Shown here piece by piece: positions 55,593-64,000 of a DNA stretch of 64,000 nucleotides. The translations under genes were made by a program, and so were the position numbers. How positions within the stretch are numbered: the first letter of the stretch is position 1; every line of letters starts with the position of its first letter. The stretch spans positions 744,001 through 808,000 of the forward strand of contig OZ245890.1 of the NCBI GenBank assembly GCA_965229615.1, written 5' to 3'. The notes beneath the pieces are model-generated. The model did no database searches and had not been told where the DNA came from. It saw only the letters and a program-made list of their open reading frames with translations. Source of the stretch: G965229615 sp965229615. GTDB lineage: Bacteria; Pseudomonadota; Alphaproteobacteria; Rickettsiales; Midichloriaceae.

Positions 55593-55895
55593 ATGACAAG
55601 ACGATGTGATATCACTGGTAAAACAGTTTTGGTTGGACATAATGTTTCACATTCTAATATCAAAACAAAAAGACGATTTCTACCAAATCTACACATATTA
55701 ACTTTCTATAGTGAAATCTTAGGGCGCAAGATCAGTTTTAGAATGACAACAAAGGGCATCAGAACGATAGAGCATAACCATGGCCTTGACAATTACCTGT
55801 TGAGTACACCAGCTTCAAGATTGTCTTATACAGCATTAAAACTCAAAAAAATGATTAAAAAAGAGCTACAAAAAAGTAAGTTAGCTACAGCTTAA
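55593..55895 (+). CDS. rpmB: 50S ribosomal protein L28
   Basis: Starts MTRRCDITGKTVLVGHNVSHSN, continuing with KTKRRFLPNLH, the L28 pattern. The 100-residue length matches alphaproteobacterial L28. ATG at 55593 is chosen over an in-frame ATG at 55551 because the former gives the conserved N-terminus. It lies directly after tRNA-Leu. Confidence 0.95.
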   Translation: MTRRCDITGKTVLVGHNVSHSNIKTKRRFLPNLHILTFYSEILGRKISFRMTTKGIRTIEHNHGLDNYLLSTPASRLSYTALKLKKMIKKELQKSKLATA

Positions 55896-55924
55896 AACTT
55901 CATGCGATATTAAACTACGTGCAA

Positions 55925-56101
55925 ATGCATCATATTTCACAAGTACTCTTATTGGCAGTTGCAATATTTCTATTCGGATGCAACAGCAAAAATACTGCAA
56001 TTGACTATGATTATCCACAAAGTGCTGACCATAATAAATGGCGCGACGTTGGGAAGATGGGTGTGCAAGATATATATCTATATAAAGGCACATCATCATA
56101 A
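55925..56101 (+). CDS. Small lipoprotein with DYPQS motif
   Basis: A 58-residue protein with a lipoprotein signal (hydrophobic core and lipobox LFGC, C19 from this start). The mature part begins NSKNTAIDYDYPQSADHNKWRDVGKMG. Small lipoproteins with a DYP.S...KR...G motif are common in Rickettsiales and other Alphaproteobacteria, function unknown. It follows rpmB by 29 bases and is convergent with ctpA. An ATG at 55919 would add two residues. Confidence 0.65.
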   Translation: MHHISQVLLLAVAIFLFGCNSKNTAIDYDYPQSADHNKWRDVGKMGVQDIYLYKGTSS

Positions 56102-56124
56102 GCTACAACAGAAAATTACTTCTC

Positions 56125-57465
56125 TTATTTTTCGAGGGTCCTTAGTGCAAAGTTCAGCGTGTTGAGCAAATCAACAGCACGCATCAGTTGGAAATCAGTT
56201 GCTTCATTGCCAATGACATTACGGTTATAAAAAAATATCTCTTTGTTAAACTCAATATCATTTTGTTTATTGGTGTTGTCATGTTGAGGTAGTACACTAT
56301 GTGGTAGTTTGTTCTTTAAGTCATTCTCTGAGATGTTATTCAAAGACGTAATCTTTTTTACTATCATGCTATCATCAACCTCTATGTTAGGTTTAATACC
56401 ATTCTCCTGTATTATCCTGCCATTTGGTGTGTAGTAAAGTGCCGTTGTGATTTTTATACCACCGCCATTTTGAATTGGGATGGTCACCTGCACAGATCCC
56501 TTACCAAATGATCTTTTTCCAACTACCTGTGCACGTCTATGATCTTGTAACGCACCTGCAACTATTTCTGCAGCTGATGCTGATCCATTGTTGATAATCA
56601 CAACAATTGGTAGACCATTTGTTATATCTTTATTGTCTGTTCTAAAATCCCTTGTGAATTCGTCATTTCTGCCTTTTATTGACACTACAGGCATATCATG
56701 ATCAAGAAACATGCCTGTAACAGCAACTGCTTGTTCCAACAACCCTCCTGGATTCGATCTGAGATCAAGTACTACACCTTGTATTGCAATATCATTTGAT
56801 TTCTGCGTAATTACTCTGGCGTATTGTTGCTGTAATAGTTTTGCTGTTATTGCATTAAAACTATTTATTCTAATATAAACAACACTCGCATCAGCAATCA
56901 ACTTTATCTTGACAGGTAATATTTTGATTATCTCTCTTTTTATATTGAATTTGATTTTTTTATTCTTTCTTTGTACTTCCAACTTCACAGCTTGACCAAC
57001 ATTACCTCTCAAGATATTACCTACATCATTTATTGGCATATTCATCAATACCTGACCATTAGCAGATAATATTATATCACCAGACTCTATACCAGACTTA
57101 AATGCAGGACCTGACTCATATGCTGCTATTACAACTGGTAATCCATTATCAATTGTAATTTCAACGCCTATACCTGCGAACTCGCCATTTGTAATATCTT
57201 GCATGTGCTGAAAACTCTGAGGACTGAAGTATGTAGAATGCGGATCCAATGATGAAATAACACCCTTTATTGCATTCTCTTCATACTCATGCTTAGCAAT
57301 TTTCCTAATATAATTTTTATCCAATTGATGTATTACTTGCTGTAAAATAGCAAATGTCGATATATCTGTTAATGACGCTATTCCTTCCTTCTCAGTAGCA
57401 AACACACTACAAGTAACAAAAGGTTGTGAGATTAATAATATTACAATAATATGTAGCAGCTTCAC
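56125..57465 (-). CDS. ctpA: Carboxy-terminal processing protease
   Basis: A periplasmic S41 serine protease that trims protein C-termini and cleaves envelope proteins. A signal peptide (residues 1-24) is followed by a PDZ domain (about 95-170) and the S41 domain with catalytic S297 (GSASAAE) and K322 (FGKGS). Length 446 residues is typical of the bacterial CtpA group. It is divergent from dnaX. Confidence 0.95.
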   Translation of the reverse strand: MKLLHIIVILLISQPFVTCSVFATEKEGIASLTDISTFAILQQVIHQLDKNYIRKIAKHEYEENAIKGVISSLDPHSTYFSPQSFQHMQDITNGEFAGIGVEITIDNGLPVVIAAYESGPAFKSGIESGDIILSANGQVLMNMPINDVGNILRGNVGQAVKLEVQRKNKKIKFNIKREIIKILPVKIKLIADASVVYIRINSFNAITAKLLQQQYARVITQKSNDIAIQGVVLDLRSNPGGLLEQAVAVTGMFLDHDMPVVSIKGRNDEFTRDFRTDNKDITNGLPIVVIINNGSASAAEIVAGALQDHRRAQVVGKRSFGKGSVQVTIPIQNGGGIKITTALYYTPNGRIIQENGIKPNIEVDDSMIVKKITSLNNISENDLKNKLPHSVLPQHDNTNKQNDIEFNKEIFFYNRNVIGNEATDFQLMRAVDLLNTLNFALRTLEK

Positions 57466-57604
57466 TAAAGTATGTTATGTTTATTGATATTGTATGTATA
57501 AAGAACAACTAGCTTTGCTAGTTCAAATAATTATCATAACAAAGTTTTATTTGTTATATTATTGATGATTAATGTGCGAAATTATTGTTCATCAAAGTAT
57601 AGTA

Positions 57605-59383
57605 ATGCAATCTCAAAATCACCATATTATGCTAGCGCGCAAATACAGACCTAAATCTCTTACCGATGTTATGGGGCAAGATATCTTGGTGCAAACATTA
57701 AGAAATGCGTTTGCTAGCAACAGAGTGCCACAAGCGATTTTACTAACAGGCACCCGAGGCATTGGAAAAACAACGATTGCAAGAATCATAGCAAAATACC
57801 TCAATTGTTTGAATATTGATTTACAAAATTCTATATCATTGCAAACTGCAGATGAGATCGAATGCTGTAACAAGTGTGATAATTGTATCACAATTGCGAA
57901 CTCCAGTCACCCAGATGTACTAGAATTAGATGCAGCTAGCAATACAGGTGTTAGCGATATACGCGAAATAATAGATAGTGTGAGGTATAAACCAATTAAG
58001 GCTAAAAAAAAGGTATATATTATTGATGAAGTACATATGCTATCAAACAGCGCATTTAATGCTCTTTTAAAAACTCTTGAAGAACCACCATTACATGTAT
58101 ACTTTATCCTTGCAACAACAGAAGAAAACAAAGTACTACGCACAATTGTATCTAGATGTCAGCAATTCAGACTACACCCCATCACAGCAGGTATAATAGA
58201 AGCACAATGTGATCGTATTCTATATAAGGAGGGTTATGTAGCAGAAAAGGGTGTCACATCTATGGTCGCAAAGGCAGCATACGGCTCCATGAGAGATGCA
58301 TTATCAATGCTAGACAGTGCAATATCATTTTGTGCTGACACTAACAATAGTTTATTGTTGCAAAAACTACTCAATATGCTTGGTTATAAACACCATAGCA
58401 ACCTATACAACGCCTTCAAAACAATGTGTAGTGGTGATGTACAAAACTGCTTAAAAGAATTTACAGCGATATATAATGCTGGCGTTGAACCAACTGCAAT
58501 ATGTGAAAATTTGCTCTCACTTATACATGAAATAACAAAACTGAAAATTGATACAGAAATTGTATCGTCTCAAGAACAGTCAATATGGTGTAACGATTCA
58601 AGTGATATAAAAGGTACTGCTGAAGCAATTGAAATGCCATTTTTGCTAAGAGGATGGCACATATTGAATGATACCTTATCAATGATAAAGTTGGATGATG
58701 ATATGATGCACTTAGAAATGGCATTAATCAAGTTAATGTACCTCAATACAATGTCATCACCGGAAAACATATTAGAAATGCTAAATAATGGAGAAATACG
58801 AACTAATGATAGGGAGCTATATAAAAGCACCAATGAACAGTTAATTGTTAAACAAAATGTAAAAGCCACAGATAATGAAAATATAATGCAAAATTTGATT
58901 GAAAAATCTATGCAGGAGCCCACATCTGGTTTCACACAACTATCTAAAATGAAACAATTACATGCACAATATGATGATTTTTTAACTGATAGAAAACAAC
59001 TTGAAATGTTCAATCAACTGAGAATTATACTCGCATTATTACTAGAAAAAAACGAAGTAATGCTGTATTATAGACTCAGCACATCAGTAAAGTTGATCAA
59101 TATTAGTATAGCAGATAGTCTCATGACTATAGCGATGGATGATAAACAAGCACTATCAGTGCTTGAAGAAATCAGAAGTGATATGGAAAGAATTACTAAC
59201 ACTGTATGGACAATTAATATCGATAGAACAGCACAGAATGCAGTAACATATTTGGATTTTTTAAATAAACTTGATGAACAGCATGAAAAAGCGCTATTGA
59301 AAACAAACCTCGTAGCAAGTATAATGTCGGAATTCGACAATCTTACTGTGGACAGAATTATTCCTAGTAAGGAAGTTCATTAG
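57605..59383 (+). CDS. dnaX: DNA polymerase III gamma/tau subunit
   Basis: The clamp-loader ATPase. The opening LARKYRPKSLTDVMGQ, Walker A GTRGIGKT, the zinc cluster CCNKCDNC, Walker B IIDEVHMLS and the LATTEENKV and SRCQQFRLH sensors are all present. Length 592 residues from this ATG (an upstream start at 57572 would add 11) is between E. coli gamma and tau. ybaB follows, the classical dnaX-ybaB pair. Confidence 0.96.
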   Translation: MQSQNHHIMLARKYRPKSLTDVMGQDILVQTLRNAFASNRVPQAILLTGTRGIGKTTIARIIAKYLNCLNIDLQNSISLQTADEIECCNKCDNCITIANSSHPDVLELDAASNTGVSDIREIIDSVRYKPIKAKKKVYIIDEVHMLSNSAFNALLKTLEEPPLHVYFILATTEENKVLRTIVSRCQQFRLHPITAGIIEAQCDRILYKEGYVAEKGVTSMVAKAAYGSMRDALSMLDSAISFCADTNNSLLLQKLLNMLGYKHHSNLYNAFKTMCSGDVQNCLKEFTAIYNAGVEPTAICENLLSLIHEITKLKIDTEIVSSQEQSIWCNDSSDIKGTAEAIEMPFLLRGWHILNDTLSMIKLDDDMMHLEMALIKLMYLNTMSSPENILEMLNNGEIRTNDRELYKSTNEQLIVKQNVKATDNENIMQNLIEKSMQEPTSGFTQLSKMKQLHAQYDDFLTDRKQLEMFNQLRIILALLLEKNEVMLYYRLSTSVKLINISIADSLMTIAMDDKQALSVLEEIRSDMERITNTVWTINIDRTAQNAVTYLDFLNKLDEQHEKALLKTNLVASIMSEFDNLTVDRIIPSKEVH

Positions 59384-59401
59384 ACTATAACAATTTTGAA
59401 T

Positions 59402-59716
59402 ATGGATTTAAAACAAATTATGAAGCAAGCACAGGACTTGCAAGAAAAAATGTCAAAGGCTCAGAGCGAACTTGAACATATAGAAGTTACTGGTGCATCA
59501 GGTGGTGGAATGGTTGAAGTAGTGATGAGTGGCAAGGGCATTGTGAAGAAAGTTAAAATAGATGGTAGCTTGGTTGATAAGGATGAGAAGGCAATGCTGG
59601 AAGACCTAGTGATTGCAGCATTTAATAATGCTAAGAACAAACTGGAGGATACAGTTAGTCAGCAGATGCAAAGCATGGGTATATCCACTGATATGTTTAA
59701 ATTACCAATTGGATAA
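59402..59716 (+). CDS. ybaB: YbaB/EbfC nucleoid-associated protein
   Basis: A small DNA-binding dimer. MDLKQIMKQAQDLQEKMSKAQSELEHIEVTGASGGGMVEVVMSGKG matches the family throughout. The ATG at 59402 gives 104 residues; a TTG two codons upstream is less likely. It follows dnaX by 18 bases as in most bacteria. In Escherichia recR comes next; here convergent rnpA does. Confidence 0.95.
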   Translation: MDLKQIMKQAQDLQEKMSKAQSELEHIEVTGASGGGMVEVVMSGKGIVKKVKIDGSLVDKDEKAMLEDLVIAAFNNAKNKLEDTVSQQMQSMGISTDMFKLPIG

Positions 59717-59878
59717 GCAACACCAACGACAAATGCATTTGCTATGATTTTTTTGTGAGATAGAAAACAGTGTGGAGATAATATCTGAAGCCATTTCTTG
59801 CGATGTATTCGTTTTGATTTTATAATGATAACAAAACCACTGGTGAGACTACAATTATAAAAGCAATGAATTGCAAAC

Positions 59879-60256
59879 TCACATGTTGACCAGATTTTTC
59901 TTCAAACACCTAATGATAGCATCAGTCATCTTTTCCACCAAAACACTATATTTTGCAGATATAAGATTCGCTCTAGATATTAATACGACATCCACAGCAT
60001 ATAAGCCTATCATCTCAAGCACTGCACTGGAGTGCATTGCAGCTGTGAAACATGCACGTAGAACCCTTTTGCATCTGTTTCTAACAACAGCACATCCGAC
60101 TTTCTTACTTGCAATCACTCCTAGCTTAATTGTGTTTTCAAATGAAGTAGTGCTTGATACTATACATACAAACTCATTTGTGACATATTTTCTACCACCA
60201 TTCATTATCCTTCCATACTCGCTAGATGCTTTGATTGCTAGCCACCCTCTTTTCAT
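59879..60256 (-). CDS. rnpA: Ribonuclease P protein component
   Basis: The protein cofactor of RNase P in 5' tRNA maturation. The signature [22 protein letters not shown] is intact. Length 125 residues is typical. Its ATG overlaps the rpmH stop (ATGA). The RNA component gene is not in this window. The RnpA N-terminus is extended ([21 protein letters not shown]), possibly from a start at this ATG being the real one as in other Alphaproteobacteria. Confidence 0.94.
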   Translation of the reverse strand: MKRGWLAIKASSEYGRIMNGGRKYVTNEFVCIVSSTTSFENTIKLGVIASKKVGCAVVRNRCKRVLRACFTAAMHSSAVLEMIGLYAVDVVLISRANLISAKYSVLVEKMTDAIIRCLKKNLVNM

Positions 60257-60393
60257 GCACTCAATCTTTTACGGCCTTTAGCTCTCCTATTTTTAATCAC
60301 TCTCCTACCTCCAACCGTTTCCATTCTTGCTCTAAAGCCATGACGTCTCTTTCTCACAAGTTTGCTTGGCTGGTATGTTCTTTTTGTAGACAT
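60253..60393 (-). CDS. rpmH: 50S ribosomal protein L34
   Basis: A 46-residue highly basic protein, [20 protein letters not shown]...RKRLSA, the universal L34 pattern. It precedes rnpA with a four-base overlap, as in nearly all bacteria. In many genomes this pair marks the dnaA/oriC region; no dnaA or DnaA-box cluster is evident here, so this is not proposed as an origin. Confidence 0.97.
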   Translation of the reverse strand: MSTKRTYQPSKLVRKRRHGFRARMETVGGRRVIKNRRAKGRKRLSA

Positions 60394-60431
60394 TGCAGAT
60401 ACATTTTAAAATTACAAACAATTCAATTCAT

Positions 60432-60461
60432 AGCATATCTTGCACGGTATATCAATGTCAA
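60432..60461 (-). promoter_or_regulatory. Promoter of rpmH-rnpA
   Basis: On the reverse strand a perfect TTGACA (60456-60461) is separated by 18 bases from TATGCT (60432-60437). It lies 38 bases before the rpmH start, the clearest promoter in the window. Confidence 0.75.
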
Positions 60462-60602
60462 ATTGTTAGGCATAACACAATGTGTGGAACTCCTTGAGTG
60501 TTGTTTGAGGTAGCATTATCTGATATCATCTTATATGCTAGTATGAAATGCTGACTAATAAACACACTAAATATCAACAAATCAATAATTAATTGTTATT
60601 AA

Positions 60603-61850
60603 ATGGTAGAGATGCAGAAAAGATTTAAGCTGAAGTTATGGCAAAAAATCATGATAGGTATGATTTTAGGTATAGTATTAGGTCACTTTAATCCCGTTAT
60701 AGGTGACCATAGAGTAGCCGCTATAATAGAGCCAGTTGGTATCATATTTGGTAATATGTTGAAAATGATAGTTGTACCACTGATATTTTTCGCAATCCTA
60801 TATGGTATTACGAGCGTAGATGACGCAGATACTTTCAACAGACTAGGTGGTAGAGCAGTTGCGATATATAGCATTACAACAGTCTTTGCTGTAACAATAG
60901 GCATCGTGTGCACCTTGATCTTCGAACCAGGCATTGGAGTGAAAATCAGTTTGCAAAATAGTGATTCGAAATATACAGCTACAAAATCATTATATGACAT
61001 GTTAGTTAGTATCGTACCATCTAATCCAATAGAGGCAATGGTTACAACCAATACGTTACAAGTTGTAGTATTCGCATTTTTTGTTGGTGTCAGTATAATT
61101 CTAACAGGCGATAGGAGTACACATCTGAGAAATTTCATTGTATCTGCAACACAAGTGATGTTCAAAATGGTTGAATTGATACTGAAGACTGCTCCATATG
61201 GTGTTTGTGCTATTATGTCAACAGTAATATCAAAATATGGTGTTGATGTTCTTGGATCACTTGTGAAATTTACAGCAGTAGTAATAGGAGCGCTATTTTT
61301 ACAGTATATATTATTTGGTGTTATGCTTTACTTGTTTGCAAAGATTAATCCATTGCCATTCTATAAGAAAATGCTCACCGTTCAAGCACTGGCATTTGCA
61401 ACATCTAGCAGCAAAGCTACATTGCCAACAGCAATGCATCATTTACATAAGAGGATTGGAGTATCAAAAGCTTCTGCATCATTTATATTGCCATTAGGTG
61501 CATCTATGAACATGGATGCAACTTCTATATACTTGGGTGCTACTGCTGTCTTCTTTTCACAGGTTATGGGTATATCACTTACTATACATGACTATATCAT
61601 AATAGTTATAACATCAACCATAGGATCAATTGGTGCTGCAGGTTTTCCTGGTGGTGGCATAGTAATGATGAGTATGGTTTTATCATCTGTCGGTTTACCA
61701 GTTGAGTGTATATCACTGATTGTAGGTATAGACAGAATACTTGATATGCTACGTACTATGATCAACATCACAGGCGATTGCACTGTGACAATCATTGTAG
61801 ATAAAATAGAAAAAACTTTCGATGAAAAGACATATAACTCAAGCAATTAG
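60603..61850 (+). CDS. gltP: Dicarboxylate/glutamate:cation symporter (DAACS)
   Basis: An inner-membrane symporter of the GltP/DctA family taking up glutamate, aspartate or C4-dicarboxylates. About eight helices, two re-entrant loops with ATSSSKATLPTA and the serine-rich motif, and the conserved LGASMNMDATSIYLG and GAAGFPGGGIVM. Length 415 residues is typical. Import of host glutamate/dicarboxylates would feed the TCA cycle that the aconitase gene belongs to. Confidence 0.93.
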   Translation: MVEMQKRFKLKLWQKIMIGMILGIVLGHFNPVIGDHRVAAIIEPVGIIFGNMLKMIVVPLIFFAILYGITSVDDADTFNRLGGRAVAIYSITTVFAVTIGIVCTLIFEPGIGVKISLQNSDSKYTATKSLYDMLVSIVPSNPIEAMVTTNTLQVVVFAFFVGVSIILTGDRSTHLRNFIVSATQVMFKMVELILKTAPYGVCAIMSTVISKYGVDVLGSLVKFTAVVIGALFLQYILFGVMLYLFAKINPLPFYKKMLTVQALAFATSSSKATLPTAMHHLHKRIGVSKASASFILPLGASMNMDATSIYLGATAVFFSQVMGISLTIHDYIIIVITSTIGSIGAAGFPGGGIVMMSMVLSSVGLPVECISLIVGIDRILDMLRTMINITGDCTVTIIVDKIEKTFDEKTYNSSN

Positions 61851-61878
61851 GTAATATCAATCAATCTAATGATATGTC

Positions 61879-64000
61879 ATGCAAGACCGGAATACTGAAC
61901 GAAAATCAGATTATGAAATTATTGAAGAAGTATCGGTTAAACTTATTAACTTCATAAAAGAAAACCTACCTCATGTACAGGTTGATATCGTTGAAAAAGC
62001 AATAGAGTTTGCAAAGGTTGCACATTGCAATCAAAGGCGTGCATCAAATGATCCATATGTGGTCCATCCAATAGAAGTTGCTCAAATTATTGCGAACTTG
62101 AAGCTTGATACAACATCCATAGTTGTTGCTTTGTTGCATGACGTGATTGAAGATACTAAATATACATTGGAAGATATAGAAAACAACTTTGATGCTACAA
62201 CAGCACAACTTGTTGCAGGCTTAACAAAGTTACATCAACTTGAGGCAAAATCATTACCTGTTAATCAAGGAGAAAATCTCAGGAAGCTATTAATGGCTGT
62301 GTCAGAAGATGTGAGGGTATTGCTAGTGAAGCTTGCCGATAGACTTCATAATATGCGTACCCTGCATTTTTTTCAAAACAAACAAAAAAGATTTAGAATT
62401 GCAAAAGATACACTTGATATATATGCCCCTCTTGCTGAAAGAATTGGCATACATATTTTCAAAAATGAACTCTATGATTTAGCATTCAGCGAGTTGTACA
62501 CTGATACAAGAAATCTTATTTTAAATAAAATTAGTAAAATAAGTGAGTATAGTCTTGTTGAAGTAGAAAATGTTGCGAGAGATATAATTGCACTCCTTAA
62601 AAGAAATAATATTGTAGCTGATGTACAGGGTAGGAAAAAGAGTCCATTTTCTATATGGAAGAAAATGGAGAATAAAAATATTATGTTCGAACAACTATCA
62701 GATATATTTGCATTGAGGATTATTACTGAAACAGTATCTGATTGTTATCTTATACTTGGTCTAGTACATACCCATTATCATTCCATACCAACACATTTTT
62801 GCGACTATATTAGTAATCCAAAATTAAATGGTTATAGATCGTTACATACAGTGATATCAGCATCAAATAGTGAACGCATAGAAGTGCAAATCAGAACGAA
62901 AGAAATGCATCACATTGCTGAGCTTGGTATTGCTGCACATTGGGTTTATAAACAATATAACAAAGATTATAACGACAGTATAACAGATCATCAGTATAAA
63001 TGGCTACATAAGATTAGAGAAATATTAGAGAAAACAAAGAATTCTGGAGATATAATCAATAATGCAAAACTTGAAATGTATTATGATCAGGTTTTTTGTT
63101 TCACACCAAATGGTGATGTGATTGCACTACCAAGAAACGCAACAACACTTGATTTTGCGTTTGAGATTGATGTTAATGTTGGCCTCCACTACAATGGAGC
63201 ACTTATCAATAATAAGAAAGTCGGTATAGACACACAAATACAAAATGGTGATAGTGTACAGATAATTGTATCTGACAAGATTACACTATGTAAATCGTGG
63301 TATGACGCAGTGAATACAGCTAAGGCTAAGGCTGATATCAAGTCATACTTAGAAAAAGTAGCAAATCAGCAGTTTATATCATTTGGACGTACATCCTTAG
63401 AAAATGAATTTCATACATGTGGTGTTAAATTCAATGAAGCAATGTTAGATGTAATTGCAGCTAGTCTTCGACAAAACTCTACTCATGAGCTCCTACGTAA
63501 AATTGGTAGGGGGATAATAGATCCATATAAAGCAATTGAATGTGTAGTATCAAATAAAGCATATTTGAAAATAAGAAAAAAGATTAGCATGCTTTCATTG
63601 TACCGTCGACATCTGACGGTGGAGAGCACAACTAATATCAATGATGTTGGCGATTTATTCAATGTTAGCTATGCATATTGCTGTAACCCTGTTGCTGGAA
63701 AGTTAGTTGTTGGTATATATAATGATGCTGAACACAGAAATCTCGTGATACATGTTATGTCGTGTTCAAAAGTACAAAAAAATGCAAGCAGATTTCTTAT
63801 TATAAATTGGACAGAAGAAAATATTGAGGAAAAAAAAGTTAATCTTGAGGTGATTGTCAAAAAACAGAGCAAATCTGTACCATTTATATTCAATACCATC
63901 ACAGAACAAGGTGTAAGTGATTATAATATAGATACTAAACCAGTAGATGAAACAACGCTCATTATTATAGGATTTAATAACATTGCAACATATCGCTTGC
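61879..64000 (+). CDS. spoT: Bifunctional (p)ppGpp synthetase/hydrolase, 3' end beyond window
   Basis: Synthesises and degrades the alarmone (p)ppGpp. The frame is open from ATG 61879 to the window end (707 complete codons). The HD hydrolase domain has H63 (YVVHPIEVA) and H87-D88 (LLHDVIEDT); KLADRLHNMRT follows. The synthetase domain has DIFALRIITE and N317-GYRSLHT, then EVQIRTKEMHHIAELGIAAHW. A TGS domain (VFCFTPNGDVIALPRNATT) and a partial RIS/ACT region (YCCNPVAGKLVVG) come next. Only 28 bases separate it from gltP. Confidence 0.96.
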   Translation, partial: MQDRNTERKSDYEIIEEVSVKLINFIKENLPHVQVDIVEKAIEFAKVAHCNQRRASNDPYVVHPIEVAQIIANLKLDTTSIVVALLHDVIEDTKYTLEDIENNFDATTAQLVAGLTKLHQLEAKSLPVNQGENLRKLLMAVSEDVRVLLVKLADRLHNMRTLHFFQNKQKRFRIAKDTLDIYAPLAERIGIHIFKNELYDLAFSELYTDTRNLILNKISKISEYSLVEVENVARDIIALLKRNNIVADVQGRKKSPFSIWKKMENKNIMFEQLSDIFALRIITETVSDCYLILGLVHTHYHSIPTHFCDYISNPKLNGYRSLHTVISASNSERIEVQIRTKEMHHIAELGIAAHWVYKQYNKDYNDSITDHQYKWLHKIREILEKTKNSGDIINNAKLEMYYDQVFCFTPNGDVIALPRNATTLDFAFEIDVNVGLHYNGALINNKKVGIDTQIQNGDSVQIIVSDKITLCKSWYDAVNTAKAKADIKSYLEKVANQQFISFGRTSLENEFHTCGVKFNEAMLDVIAASLRQNSTHELLRKIGRGIIDPYKAIECVVSNKAYLKIRKKISMLSLYRRHLTVESTTNINDVGDLFNVSYAYCCNPVAGKLVVGIYNDAEHRNLVIHVMSCSKVQKNASRFLIINWTEENIEEKKVNLEVIVKKQSKSVPFIFNTITEQGVSDYNIDTKPVDETTLIIIGFNNIATYRL

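Noticed and set aside
60253..60602. rpmH region as possible replication origin
   Set aside because: rpmH-rnpA often lies near oriC, but no dnaA gene, DnaA-box cluster or AT-rich unwinding element is evident.

Overview
The window is AT-rich, densely coded and free of insertion sequences, phage genes and CRISPR arrays. The most telling block is a type IV secretion operon in the order virB8-virB9-virB10-virB11-virD4 directly downstream of an Fe/Mn superoxide dismutase gene. That block, a CarD regulator, FtsI/MurB/DacF peptidoglycan enzymes, a complete folate branch (FolB and fused FolK-FolP) and scattered flagellar genes (fliQ, flgG, flgA) point to an alphaproteobacterial intracellular symbiont of the order Rickettsiales. 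Flagellar genes together with peptidoglycan and folate genes suggest a Midichloriaceae-like lineage rather than Rickettsia or Wolbachia. The family placement is inference from gene content only.

Layout. 1-3.6 kb: dacF-gmk forward, then the overlapping reverse chain holC-fur-gshB. 3.8-6.5 kb: aconitase. 6.5-11.1 kb (reverse): ybeY, tlyC/corC-like, secB, fliQ, metG, rpmJ and a small lipoprotein. 11.2-15.3 kb (forward): YibQ-type polysaccharide deacetylase, oligopeptidase B, lolA and an orphan receiver protein. 15.3-16.3 kb is the least ordinary stretch. It holds exact tandem repeats, a short degenerate copy of part of the deacetylase gene, hairpins and two overlapping reverse ORFs that may be one frameshifted gene. 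16.3-22.3 kb: comM, a large membrane protein, alaS. 22.4-30.1 kb: two small two-TM proteins, the type IV secretion genes and sodB. 30.1-39.7 kb: murB, rnd, nadE, lolD, rpmG, carbonic anhydrase, ferredoxin, tRNA-Ile, ftsI, an EamA permease, carD. 39.7-44.9 kb: a 302-bp gene-free stretch with tRNA-arm-like motifs, tRNA-Ser, a large orphan protein with kinase-like motifs, a 45-residue membrane protein, folKP, folB and another orphan protein. 44.9-53.4 kb: lnt, tilS, mlaE, ftsY, an FtsL-like protein, flgG-flgA, gpsA, rpmF. 53.7-64 kb: tatA, an ABC binding protein, tRNA-Leu, rpmB, ctpA, dnaX, ybaB, rpmH-rnpA, a dicarboxylate symporter and a (p)ppGpp synthetase/hydrolase cut by the window end.

The recurring themes are envelope building (dacF, ftsI, murB, lnt, lolA, lolD, mlaE), protein export (secB, ftsY, tatA, type IV secretion) and translation. 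Many genes are spaced by a few bases or overlap by 4 to 50 bases. The least explained genes are the 478-residue kinase-motif protein, the 354/355-residue reverse-strand protein at 43.6-44.7 kb, the pair of two-TM proteins behind virD4, and the possible split gene at 15.5-16.1 kb. Exact 15-17 bp tandem duplications occur in two of the genes and one spacer, which suggests slippage or short duplication as an active source of variation.
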